Source: Streptomyces sp. NRRL WC-3605 (GTDB taxonomy: Bacteria > Actinomycetota > Actinomycetes > Streptomycetales > Streptomycetaceae). From it: DNA of 64,000 nucleotides. A program made the translations under genes and the position numbers. The DNA lies in NCBI RefSeq assembly GCF_001509795.1, contig NZ_LLZN01000045.1, positions 62,001-126,000 of the forward strand. The letters run 5' to 3'. How positions within the stretch are numbered: position 1 is the stretch's first letter; the number at the start of each line of letters is the position of its first letter. Shown in pieces: positions 27,102 through 35,645 of this stretch. The notes under the pieces are model-generated. The model was not told the DNA's origin, did not search any database, and worked only from the letters and a program-made list of their open reading frames with translations.

Positions 27102-27135
27102 CCGAAGCCCCGGGGCAAGTGCCCCGGGGCTTCGG
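27102..27135 (+). terminator. Attenuator terminator hairpin
   Basis: A perfect 16-bp stem pairs 27102-27117 with 27120-27135 (arm core GAAGCCCCGGGGCA). It stands 44 bp before the synthetase start codon, 14 bases after the leader stop, and has no other gene to terminate. Confidence 0.85.
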
Positions 27136-27178
27136 CGTAGTCCCGGTCACTTGCCCCGCATCAAGCAGGGAGACCGTG

Positions 27179-28414
27179 ATGACCACCTCGCAGGACCACA
27201 GAAGGCTCGGCCGTGAGCTCGACCTGTTCGACACCGATCCGCTGATCGGGGCGGGTCTGCCGTACTGGCTTCCCGACGGCGCGGCCGTGCGGCACACCCT
27301 GGAGGAGTACATCCGGGACGCCGAGCGGCGGGCCGGCTACCAGCACGTGTATTCACCCGTCCTCGGCAAGCGGGAGCTGTACGAGATCTCGGGGCACTGG
27401 GCTCACTACAGCAACGACATGTTCCCCCCGATGGACCTCGGCGGTGAACAGGTCGTACTGCGGCCGAGTCTGTGCCCTCACCATGCGGTCATCTATCGCT
27501 CCCGCTCCCACAGCTATCGCGAACTACCCCTGCGCATGGCGGAGTTGGGTGGCATGTACCGCTCGGAGCTGTCCGGTGTACTCGGCGGGCTGACCCGGGT
27601 GCGGGCCATCCAGCTCAACGACGCGCACATCTTCTGCACCCTGGACCAGGTCGCCGCGGAGGCGCGGGCCGCGCTGGAGATGATCCGCCGGGCCTACGAC
27701 GCACTCGGCATCACCTCGGCTCGCTACCGGCTCTCCCTCCCGGGCCCGGGCGGCAAGTACGTGGCCGCGCCCGACAAGTGGCGGCGGTCCACCGCCCTGC
27801 TGACCGACGTCCTCCAGCGCTCCGGACTGCCCTACGAGGCTGCCGAGGGCGAGGCCGCGTTCTACGGCCCCAAGATCGACGTCCAGGTGACCGACAGCGC
27901 GGGCCGGGAGTCCACCCTGTCCACCGTGCAGGTCGACTTCCACCAGCCCGAGCAGTTCGACCTGTACTACGTCGGCGCGGACGGCGCCAGACATCGCCCG
28001 GTCATGGTCCACCGCAGCATCATCGGCAGTGTCGAACGCGCCGTCGCCCATCTCATCGAACAGCATCAGGGCGCCTTCCCCGCCTGGCTCGCCCCGACCC
28101 AGGTGGCGATCCTCCCGATCTCGGACGACGAACTCCCGAACGCCGTCGCCCTCGCGAGGCGCTGCGCCGAACTGCGGCTGCGGGCCCAGATCGCCGGACC
28201 GGACCGCGGCACTCTGGGCGCGCGCGTCCGGGAGGCCCGTCTGGTCCCCTATCAGGCCGTCATCGGCCCCAAGGAGGCCGCCGAGGGCAGCGTGGCGCTG
28301 CGCCTGCGTGACGGGCGGCGTCTCGACCCGCGACCGGTCTCCGACGTCCTCGCCCGTATCGGTGCTCTCGTCGAGGACCACCGCACCGACCTCTGGGGGG
28401 ACCTCGCCTCATAG
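27179..28414 (+). CDS. Threonyl-tRNA synthetase-like protein lacking TGS and editing domains
   Basis: A 411-residue class II synthetase. It holds the ThrRS catalytic core and the C-terminal anticodon-binding domain (V-A-I-L-P-I-S-D-D-E-L) but lacks the roughly 240-residue N-terminal TGS and editing part of normal ThrRS. Zinc ligands of the active site are kept: Cys in S-L-C-P-H-H, His in N-D-A-H-I-F-C and His in M-V-H-R-S-I-I-G-S. Motif 2 (Y-R-S-E-L-S-G) is present. It is probably an active second ThrRS without editing, expressed when charged tRNA-Thr is short. A role in resistance to a ThrRS inhibitor is possible but not shown. Confidence 0.85.
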   Translation: MTTSQDHRRLGRELDLFDTDPLIGAGLPYWLPDGAAVRHTLEEYIRDAERRAGYQHVYSPVLGKRELYEISGHWAHYSNDMFPPMDLGGEQVVLRPSLCPHHAVIYRSRSHSYRELPLRMAELGGMYRSELSGVLGGLTRVRAIQLNDAHIFCTLDQVAAEARAALEMIRRAYDALGITSARYRLSLPGPGGKYVAAPDKWRRSTALLTDVLQRSGLPYEAAEGEAAFYGPKIDVQVTDSAGRESTLSTVQVDFHQPEQFDLYYVGADGARHRPVMVHRSIIGSVERAVAHLIEQHQGAFPAWLAPTQVAILPISDDELPNAVALARRCAELRLRAQIAGPDRGTLGARVREARLVPYQAVIGPKEAAEGSVALRLRDGRRLDPRPVSDVLARIGALVEDHRTDLWGDLAS

Positions 28415-28574
28415 CCCGAAGGCCGGAAGTGACCTCCCCCGGACCCCGGCGCCGCCGACGCACGGCCGTCACAGGTCCTCTGACGCCGCGTATGCCGGGC
28501 GCTTCCCGGGGCACACGGCCAGCGAGGCACGGCGGGAATGACACACCGTGAACCACGGAGCAGCGAGGACTCAG

Positions 28575-28982
28575 ATGACATATCAGACCCCGAACACGCA
28601 CTCCTCCGAGCCGTACGGCGAGCCGCAGGCTCCCCGGACCAACGGTCTGGCGATCGCGGCCCTGGTGCTGGGCATCACGGCCTGCGTCCTCTTCTGGTCG
28701 GTCTTCGGCGGCGTCATCCTGGGCCTGCTGGGCCTCGTCCTCGGGATCGTCGCCGCTCGGCGTGCCCGTGGCGGGCGTGCGCGGCACCGGGGCATGGCCA
28801 TCGCCGGTGCGATCCTCGGCGGGCTGGGGCTCGTCGCGTCGTCGGTGATCGTCGCGGTCGGGATCTCCTTCCTCAACTCCGACGAGTTCAAGGACTACAA
28901 CGACTGCGTCAAGCACGCCGACAGCCGGGCGGAACGCGACCAGTGCGCTCAGGACTTCGAGCGCGACGTCAACGACAAGTGA
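28575..28982 (+). CDS. DUF4190-type small membrane protein
   Basis: A 135-residue protein with a polar N-terminus (M-T-Y-Q-T-P-N-T-H), two hydrophobic helices (A-L-V-L-G-I-T-A-C-V-L-F-W and I-A-G-A-I-L-G-G-L-G-L-V) joined by a basic loop with R-R-A-R-G-G-R-A-R, and an acidic C-terminal tail with two Cys. This is the DUF4190 layout common in Streptomyces. The ATG at 28575 with GAGGA upstream is preferred over GTG at 28548. The function is unknown. Confidence 0.8.
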   Translation: MTYQTPNTHSSEPYGEPQAPRTNGLAIAALVLGITACVLFWSVFGGVILGLLGLVLGIVAARRARGGRARHRGMAIAGAILGGLGLVASSVIVAVGISFLNSDEFKDYNDCVKHADSRAERDQCAQDFERDVNDK

Positions 28983-28998
28983 GCCACCGCCCGCGGGT

Positions 28999-30813
28999 TC
29001 AGCCGGACGTGCCGGGCGCCGGGCCGTCGACCGCCGCTCTCAACTCGTGCAGGCGCAGCGCCAGATGGAGCCGCAGGGCCGAGTCCGCGGAGCGCCAGTC
29101 CTCGCCGAGCAGGACTCCGATCCTGTCCAGCCGCTTCAGCAGCGTGTTCAGGTGTACGTGGAGGGCGCGAGCCGTCTGACTCAGGTTCCCCGAGTGGGCG
29201 AAGTACGCGGCCGCCGTCGCCACCAGGCAGGTGGACCGACGGCGGTCGTACTCGAGGAGCGGGCCGAGGCTGTCGGAGAGGAAGCGGTCCAGGTCGTCGG
29301 CGCGGTCGGGGTCGAAGACGAGCGCGTACATCGCGTACTGGCGTGTGCTGACCCCTCGGTCGGTCTCGCCGAGTGCGCGCATGACCTTGAGGCAGCGCAG
29401 GGCCAGCGCGTGGGAGCGGGACCGTTCCTGGCCGGCGATGCGGTCGCAGACCACGAGGGCGGGTGCGCCGATGGCCCGGCGCAGGGAATCGTGCAGGGTG
29501 CCGGCCAGGTCGTTCTCGCCGTCGGCGCGGAGCAGCATGGTCGCCCGCCCGAGGTACTCGCCGGCCAGCCCCGACCATGCGGAGGAGAGGGGCTTGAGCT
29601 GCCGGACGATGTCGGCGGCGGACCGTCCGGGGCACTCGACCACAACTAGGGTGTCGAGGTGGTCGACGTCGACCCCGCGGGCCAGGGCCCTGTCGCGCTG
29701 GGCGGAATGCAGTGGGGCAGGGGACATCAGCTCCATGAGCAGCTCGCCCCGGACCCGTTCCTCGGCCTCGACCCGCGCGTCCCGCATGAGGATGAGCAAC
29801 CCCATGATCTGGGCGGAGCGTTCGAGCATGCGCACCTCCGCCGGTTCCGGGGCGGCCCGGCGTGCCAGGGTCAGGAAGCCGAAGTGGCTGCCGCCGGCCC
29901 GCGCGGCGATCACGCTGCGGAAGGTGCCGTCCTGGCCCTGCGCCGATGCGCACCGCCCGGTGGTGCGGGCCTCCTCGCGCAGCCGGCGGCCCAGGTCCTC
30001 CTCGCCGTCCTCCCCCGGTTCTCCGTGGGGCCGGACGGCCAGGACCCTGTCGTCCCGGTCCTGGATGGTGACGGTGCCCTGGAGCTGCTCGACCAGGAGC
30101 TGGGCGATGTCGCCGGGCCCGCCGCCGGTCAGCACCACGTGGGTCAGCGCCTCGTGCACGGCGGCGGCCCGTTCCAGCGTGGAGACCTGGTCCTCGATCG
30201 TCCGGTAGGCGTCCTCGAGGCGTCGTAGCGAGACCCGGGTCTGCTCGTAGAGCCGCGCGTTGTTGAGGGCGACGGCGGCATGGCTGGCGAAGGCGCTGAA
30301 GAGAGCCACCTCGTCCTTCTCGAAGGGCCGTTCGGTGCGGTCGGCGGCGAAGAGCGCCCCGATGGCCTCCTCCCCCACGAGGAGCGGTACGCCCAGCAGC
30401 GCCGTGAGCCCTTCACGGGGGACGAGCAGGTCGAAGGTGGGGTCGTGCGGCAGGGCCTGTGCCTGGCGGTAGTTGCTCACCCAGAACGGGGCCTTGTGCT
30501 GCAGCACGCGTCCGCCCAGGCCCCGCCCCCGTGGGACGCGCGCGGACGAGAACTCCGACGAGATCGTGCCGGCGGACGCCTTGAGCGTGAGGTAGCCCTC
30601 CGCGTCCAGCAGAGACAGGTAGACGAAGTCGCTGCCGATGAGTTCGTGGGCGTGCCGGACGATGGACCGCAGCACCTCGTCGACCTCGCCCAGGGCGGTC
30701 AGGGACCGGGCCGTCTGGTACAGGCTGCTCAGCTCGCGCTCGCGGCGGAGCCGGTAGGAGGTCAGTTCGCCGTCGCCGACGGTACCGGCCGTGCCGGAAT
30801 CGGTCTGTTCCAT
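28999..30813 (-). CDS. GAF-domain PucR/CdaR-like transcriptional regulator
   Basis: A 604-residue regulator. A GAF domain spans about residues 40-185 (ending A-V-A-L-N-N-A-R-L-Y-E), a central sensor-like region follows, and the C-terminus has the PucR-type helix-turn-helix S-G-N-L-S-Q-T-A-R-A-L-H-V-H with N-T-L-L-K-R-L-D-R-I-G. The start at ATG 30813 is assumed; GTG codons lie at 30822 and 30825. It is divergent from the MFS/CoA-ligase/esterase operon, and homologues of this type control aromatic-acid catabolism, so it probably activates that operon. Confidence 0.85.
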   Translation of the reverse strand: MEQTDSGTAGTVGDGELTSYRLRRERELSSLYQTARSLTALGEVDEVLRSIVRHAHELIGSDFVYLSLLDAEGYLTLKASAGTISSEFSSARVPRGRGLGGRVLQHKAPFWVSNYRQAQALPHDPTFDLLVPREGLTALLGVPLLVGEEAIGALFAADRTERPFEKDEVALFSAFASHAAVALNNARLYEQTRVSLRRLEDAYRTIEDQVSTLERAAAVHEALTHVVLTGGGPGDIAQLLVEQLQGTVTIQDRDDRVLAVRPHGEPGEDGEEDLGRRLREEARTTGRCASAQGQDGTFRSVIAARAGGSHFGFLTLARRAAPEPAEVRMLERSAQIMGLLILMRDARVEAEERVRGELLMELMSPAPLHSAQRDRALARGVDVDHLDTLVVVECPGRSAADIVRQLKPLSSAWSGLAGEYLGRATMLLRADGENDLAGTLHDSLRRAIGAPALVVCDRIAGQERSRSHALALRCLKVMRALGETDRGVSTRQYAMYALVFDPDRADDLDRFLSDSLGPLLEYDRRRSTCLVATAAAYFAHSGNLSQTARALHVHLNTLLKRLDRIGVLLGEDWRSADSALRLHLALRLHELRAAVDGPAPGTSG

Positions 30814-31050
30814 CGTTGCCACCACTCACGCCGATCAGGTGGTGAATTCATACACCATCACCGGGTGAGTGGTGTACGTACGTTCCATCTCAGGTCGGGC
30901 GCGCGGCGCTCTACTGTCACCCCCACAACGCTTCGTCGTCATGCACGACGCAGCCGGCTGTCCCCGCGCACCGAAGACGCTCCGGCCGGTCGACCGGTCG
31001 ACCGCGCGTGATCCCCCGTCCCCGAGTCCGGCTTTCCGGGAGTGACCAGC

Positions 31051-32412
31051 ATGTCGATTCCTGCCGTCGGCGGTCCGCACGCCGCCGCGACCCGCAAGGC
31101 GCTGCTGCGGCTGCTGCCGCTCCTCTGCCTCACCTACTTCATGTCCTACGTCGACCGGACCAACATCGCCCTGGCAAAGACCCACCTGCAGGCGGACGTG
31201 GGCATCAGCGCGGCCGCGTTCGGTCTGGGCGCCGGTCTCTTCTTCCTGACGTACTCGCTGTTCGAGGTGCCCAGCAACCTCGTCATGTACCGGGTGGGAC
31301 CGCGGCGCTGGATCGCCCGGATCGCCCTGTCCTGGGGCGCGGTCACGTCCCTCATGATGTTCATCGCCGACGACGTCACCTTCTACATCGGGCGGATCGC
31401 CCTCGGTGCCGCCGAGGCCGGTCTGTACCCGGCGATGATGTTCATGATGACGCGCTGGTTCGCGCAGAAGGACCGGGCCACCGCGATCGGCTTCATCTAC
31501 CTCGCGCCGACGCTCGGTCTGCTCCTGGGCGGGCCGCTCGGCGGTGCCCTGATGGAGCTCGACGACGTCGCCGGTTTCCACGGCTGGCAGTGGATGTTCC
31601 TCATCGAGGGCCTGATCACCATGGGCATCGGCCTGGTCGTCCTGGCCCTCCTCCCCGAGGTACCGGCCGACGCGAAGTGGCTGGCCCCGCAGGAGGCGGC
31701 CGTACTGAGCGAGCATGCCGAACACACCGCGCAGGGTGGTGAGGGCGGCGGTGCGCACAGCCTGAAGGGCAAGATGGGGCAGGCGTTCGGACGCCCGTTC
31801 ATCCTGCTCATCGGCGTCATCTACTTCCTGAACCAGCTCACGATGAACGGAGTGACGTTCAACGTGCCGTCGATCATCGAGTCGCTGGACGTGAGCGGTT
31901 CCTTCCTGGTCGGCCTGCTCAGCGGCGTGACCGGCATCGGCGGAACGATCGGCGTACTGGTGGTACCGGCGCTCTACCGGCGCTTCCCCCGCGAGTCCCT
32001 GACCATCGGTGTCCTGGCGGTGTCCCCGGCCCTCGTCGCGGCGGTCTTCCTCTCGGTCTCCTCCCCCTCCGTACGCATCGTCCTGATCGGCGTGATGTCG
32101 ATGCTGCTGTTCGGCACCCTGCCCGTCTTCTGGTCGGTCGCCATGGCCCGGATGGGGGGAATCGTGGCGGCGGCGGGGCTGGCCTTCATCAACACGGTCG
32201 GTCTGACCGGCGGTTTCGTGGGGCCGTATCTCTTCGGTCTGGCCGAGTCCGACTCCGGGGACCCCACCTCCGGCTTCCCCATCGTCATCGTCGCGTCCCT
32301 CGTCGCGGGCGGACTCGCGGTGGCCCTGCGCTGGGCCCTACGGCGGGAGGACCGCACGACCGCAGGGAGCGCACCGTCCACCGTCGAGCGCGACCCGGAG
32401 GTCCTGGCGTGA
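31051..32412 (+). CDS. MFS transporter, anion:cation symporter (ACS) type
   Basis: A 453-residue major facilitator with about 12 hydrophobic segments. The ACS-type start L-C-L-T-Y-F-M-S-Y-V-D-R-T-N-I-A and the motif-A-like E-V-P-S-N-L are typical of carriers for organic acids such as tartrate or hydroxyphenylacetate. ATG 31051 has GGGAG eight bases upstream. Its stop overlaps the start of the CoA ligase (GTGA), so import and activation of the acid are coupled. Confidence 0.86.
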   Translation: MSIPAVGGPHAAATRKALLRLLPLLCLTYFMSYVDRTNIALAKTHLQADVGISAAAFGLGAGLFFLTYSLFEVPSNLVMYRVGPRRWIARIALSWGAVTSLMMFIADDVTFYIGRIALGAAEAGLYPAMMFMMTRWFAQKDRATAIGFIYLAPTLGLLLGGPLGGALMELDDVAGFHGWQWMFLIEGLITMGIGLVVLALLPEVPADAKWLAPQEAAVLSEHAEHTAQGGEGGGAHSLKGKMGQAFGRPFILLIGVIYFLNQLTMNGVTFNVPSIIESLDVSGSFLVGLLSGVTGIGGTIGVLVVPALYRRFPRESLTIGVLAVSPALVAAVFLSVSSPSVRIVLIGVMSMLLFGTLPVFWSVAMARMGGIVAAAGLAFINTVGLTGGFVGPYLFGLAESDSGDPTSGFPIVIVASLVAGGLAVALRWALRREDRTTAGSAPSTVERDPEVLA

Positions 32413-33890
32413 CGTTCCCGCCCGTAGAAGGATTCCCCCTGTCCGAGATCCCCGGCGCCTTCGCCGCCGAGCTCGGGGACACCGTGGTGGTGCGCGCCGG
32501 CACCGAGACGCTGACCTGGGCCGAGCTGCACCGGGGCAGCAACCGGGTGGCGCGGGGTCTGCTGGACGCCGGGGCTGCCACCGGCCGGATCGTGACCCTG
32601 GTCCTGCCCAACTCGACGGATCTCGTGCTCGCCGTCTTCGCCTGCTACAAGGCCGGTGCCACCCCGCAGGTCCTGTCACCGCGGATGAGGCCGGCCGAAC
32701 TCCACGCCATCCTCGAACTGGGCGAGCCCGCCGTGGTGGTCACCGAACCGGACGGCGCGCTCGTCGACCGTACGAGGGCGGTGACGGTGGAGGAACTGGG
32801 AGCCGGGCAGAGCGACGACGACCTCGCACCGGCGACCGCGCCGTCGTGGAAGGCCCCGACCTCCGGGGGATCGACCGGCCGCCCGAAGATCATCCTGTCC
32901 GGCCGGCCGGCGGTCACCTCCGCGTTCGACTCGGACATGTGGGGGATCGGCGCCCGGGAGCAGGCGCTGATCACGGCTCCGCTCCACCACAACGCCCCGT
33001 TCGTCACCGCCCTGACCACGATCTTCCTCGGCGGCTCGGTGACGCTGCTGACCAGGTTCGACGCGGAACGGACGCTGGCCGCGATCGACGAGCACGCGGT
33101 GACGTGGGTGTACCTGGTCCCCACCATGATGCGGCGCATCACGGCGCTCCCGGACGAGGTGCGCGACCGGTACTCGCTCACCTCGCTGCGCTCGGTCTGG
33201 CACTGCGCGGAGCCCTGCCCCGTCTGGCTGAAGCGGACGTGGATCGAGTGGCTGGGCGCCGAACGGGTCTGGGAGCTGTACGGCGGCACGGAGGCGGAAG
33301 CCGGATGCACGCTGCGCGGCGACGAGTGGCTCCGGCACGAGGGCTCCGTCGGCAGGGTGACATGGGGTCAGATGAAGTTGCTGGACGCCGACGGCACCGA
33401 GATCCGCGAGCCCGGCGTCTCGGGCGAGATCTACATGCGGGTCACACCGGGGACCCCGGCCACCTACCGCTACATCGGCTCCGAACCCACCACACTCGAC
33501 GGCTGGTCGTCACTCGGGGACATGGGGCGGTTCGACGCCGACGGCTACCTGTACCTGCACGACCGCCGCTCGGACATGATCACCGTCGGAGGCGTCAACG
33601 TGTACCCGGCGGAGATCGAGGCCGCCCTCGTCGAGCACGACCAGGTCCTCACCGCCGTCGTCATCGGTCTGCCCGACGCCGACACCGGCAACCGGCTCCA
33701 CGCGATCGTGCACACGCCCCGCCGGGCCGACGTCACCGCGGACGACATCCACGCCTTCCTCGACGGCCGGCTGTCGCGCCACAAGCTGCCCAAGTCGATC
33801 GAGCTGGTCCACGACTCGTTGCGGGACGCGGCGGGCAAGGTCCGGCGTTCGGAACTCCGCGCCCAGCGCATGCCGGAACCGAGCCGATGA
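32409..33890 (+). CDS. AMP-forming acyl/aryl-CoA ligase
   Basis: A 493-residue ANL-superfamily enzyme. It has the P-loop motif T-S-G-G-S-T-G-R-P-K, the A5-type motif Y-G-G-T-E-A-E, the hinge D-R-R-S-D-M-I-T-V-G-G and the C-terminal catalytic Lys in A-A-G-K-V-R-R. It should adenylate a carboxylic acid and pass it to coenzyme A. The GTG start overlaps the transporter stop. With a transporter and a tannase-like esterase around it, an aromatic acid is the likely substrate. Confidence 0.86.
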   Translation: MTFPPVEGFPLSEIPGAFAAELGDTVVVRAGTETLTWAELHRGSNRVARGLLDAGAATGRIVTLVLPNSTDLVLAVFACYKAGATPQVLSPRMRPAELHAILELGEPAVVVTEPDGALVDRTRAVTVEELGAGQSDDDLAPATAPSWKAPTSGGSTGRPKIILSGRPAVTSAFDSDMWGIGAREQALITAPLHHNAPFVTALTTIFLGGSVTLLTRFDAERTLAAIDEHAVTWVYLVPTMMRRITALPDEVRDRYSLTSLRSVWHCAEPCPVWLKRTWIEWLGAERVWELYGGTEAEAGCTLRGDEWLRHEGSVGRVTWGQMKLLDADGTEIREPGVSGEIYMRVTPGTPATYRYIGSEPTTLDGWSSLGDMGRFDADGYLYLHDRRSDMITVGGVNVYPAEIEAALVEHDQVLTAVVIGLPDADTGNRLHAIVHTPRRADVTADDIHAFLDGRLSRHKLPKSIELVHDSLRDAAGKVRRSELRAQRMPEPSR

Positions 33891-33933
33891 CGGCCCCCTC
33901 ACCCGACGCCCCTCTCCGGAGGAAGGAAACCGT

Positions 33934-35586
33934 ATGAACCCCAGGACGCTGACGGGGATCGCGCTGGCCACGGCCGGCGCCCTCCTGGCCGTCCCCGCAC
34001 AGGCGCGTCCGTCCGAGGCCACGCCCCGGAGCGCGCGGGCCCAGTGCGCGGCGCTCACGGGCACGGCCATTCCGGCGGTCGTCATCTCCCTGCCCACGCG
34101 CGGCGGCCGGGTCCACGCCTCGTCCCCGGTGACGGAGACCGTGAGCGGAGTCGGTCTCCCCTACTGCCGGGTCGACGCGACCCTCTCCCCCGTCGACCGC
34201 TCCGCACCCGGCATCACCCTGCACGTCGCCCTCCCCCTCGACTGGAACCGCAGATCCATGATGCTCGGGGGCGGCGGATACAACGGCACCGTTCCCGACG
34301 TCCGGGCCGACGTCCCGTTCGCCGAGAAGGGCGGGACCACACCGCTGGCACGCGGCTACGCGACGTACGCCAGTGACTCCGGGCACCAGGCGGACCCGGC
34401 CAAGCACCCCGTCCTCTCCCTCGACGGTTCCTTCGCCGCCAACGACGAGGCACTGCGGAACTTCGCCGCCGGTGACGCGCTCAAGAAGACGCACGACGCG
34501 GCCCAGTTCGTGATCCGTGCGTTCTACGGCGCGAAGCCCCGGCACACCTATTTCGCGGGCGGATCCACCGGTGGCCGGGAGGCGTTGGCGATGGTCCAGC
34601 GTTGGCCCACCGCCGTGGACGGCGTGATCTCCGCGTACCCGGCCTGGAACAACCTGGCCGAAGCGCTCTATCTGGGCCACGCCACGCAAGTGCTGGCGCG
34701 GCCAGGGGCGTTCCCCGGACCGGAGAAGCAGACGCTGCTTTACGAGGGCGTGATGCGCGCGTGCGACGGGCTGGACGGTCTGACCGACCGGATCGTCTCG
34801 AACCCGGACGCCTGCCGGTTCGACCCGGCCGGTCTGCGCTGCCCGGCCGGCGCCGACACAGGTCCCTCGTGTCTCTCCGACCGTCAGATCGCCGCGGTGC
34901 GGGCCATCTCGTCGCCGTGGAAGTGGCCGTACCGAGTCGCCAGCGGCGAGCGCGGCTACCCCGGCTTCCCCTTCCTCTCCGGCGCCGACATGCGCACCCC
35001 GATCCTGGGCTTCGGCGCGACGGCACCGTCCCATCCGATGCCGCTCACGAGCGGGTACGGCATGCAGTACTGGGACCAGTGGGTGAGGTACGCCCTCACC
35101 AGAGACCCGGGCCACGACTCCCTGACCGTCGACCCGGCCCGTCCCGGCAAGTGGCTCGAGCGCATCAGCCGCCTGTCCGAACTGCAGGACATCAACGACG
35201 CGGACCTCTCCCCCTTCGCGCGGGCCGGCGGCAAGCTCCTGCTGCTCCACGGCGCGGCGGACGAGTTGGTCTCGCACCGGGCGACGAACGACTACTACGA
35301 GCGGGTGGCCGACGCGGTGGGGCCGCGCAGGACACGGGAGTTCATGCGGTACTACCTCGTGCCGGGCGCCAATCACGCGAACTTCGGCAGCCCCGCCTTC
35401 GCCGCCGCCTGGGACTCCCTCACCGCCGTCGAGCGCTGGACCGAGCAGGACAGGCAGCCCGTCGCTCCGGTCGTCACCGACGCGAACGGCGGCCGGTCTC
35501 GGCCTCTGTGCGAGTACCCGAGCTGGCCGAAGTACCGGGCAGGTGCCCCTGGGAGCGCGGCAAGCTTCAAGTGCGTCCGGAAGTGA
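33934..35586 (+). CDS. Secreted tannase/feruloyl-esterase family protein
   Basis: A 550-residue protein with a signal peptide (M-N-P-R-T-L-T-G, hydrophobic core, A-Q-A-R-P near 22-26). The tannase-family fold is marked by G-G-G-G-Y-N-G-T, the nucleophile elbow G-G-S-T-G-G, H-G-A-A-D-E-L-V with the acid, and G-A-N-H-A-N-F with the His. The Cys pair next to Ser and His that defines the fungal and bacterial CS-D-HC group is absent. It should cleave aromatic esters outside the cell, feeding the transporter and CoA ligase upstream. GGAGGAAGG precedes the ATG. Confidence 0.84.
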   Translation: MNPRTLTGIALATAGALLAVPAQARPSEATPRSARAQCAALTGTAIPAVVISLPTRGGRVHASSPVTETVSGVGLPYCRVDATLSPVDRSAPGITLHVALPLDWNRRSMMLGGGGYNGTVPDVRADVPFAEKGGTTPLARGYATYASDSGHQADPAKHPVLSLDGSFAANDEALRNFAAGDALKKTHDAAQFVIRAFYGAKPRHTYFAGGSTGGREALAMVQRWPTAVDGVISAYPAWNNLAEALYLGHATQVLARPGAFPGPEKQTLLYEGVMRACDGLDGLTDRIVSNPDACRFDPAGLRCPAGADTGPSCLSDRQIAAVRAISSPWKWPYRVASGERGYPGFPFLSGADMRTPILGFGATAPSHPMPLTSGYGMQYWDQWVRYALTRDPGHDSLTVDPARPGKWLERISRLSELQDINDADLSPFARAGGKLLLLHGAADELVSHRATNDYYERVADAVGPRRTREFMRYYLVPGANHANFGSPAFAAAWDSLTAVERWTEQDRQPVAPVVTDANGGRSRPLCEYPSWPKYRAGAPGSAASFKCVRK

Positions 35587-35645
35587 ACAGGGATCACTCG
35601 GAGATTCTTGAGGGCAGGAGCCCGTCCGTGGCAGGCTCCTGCCGC

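Larger units (their letters stand above)
27022..27135 (+). promoter_or_regulatory. Threonine-dependent transcription attenuator
   Basis: In order this region holds a -10-like TACCGT (27022-27027), a 17-codon leader peptide with three consecutive Thr codons (27035-27088), and a strong terminator (27102-27135). TGTCCCGG (27073-27080) can pair with CCGGGGCA (27110-27117), the distal half of the terminator's 5' arm, giving an alternative stem. The start of the synthetase-like gene follows at 27179. A ribosome stalled on Thr codons would favour the alternative stem and let transcription continue. Confidence 0.7.

Noticed and set aside
27102-27135. Plain terminator of the upstream oxidoreductase
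   Set aside because: It lies about 150 bp after that gene, behind a new leader frame with Thr codons, and has a competing pairing partner, so an attenuator explains it better. A dual role cannot be excluded.
26941-27179. T-box riboswitch
   Set aside because: No T-box sequence or specifier-loop structure was seen. The leader peptide with Thr codons accounts for the control.
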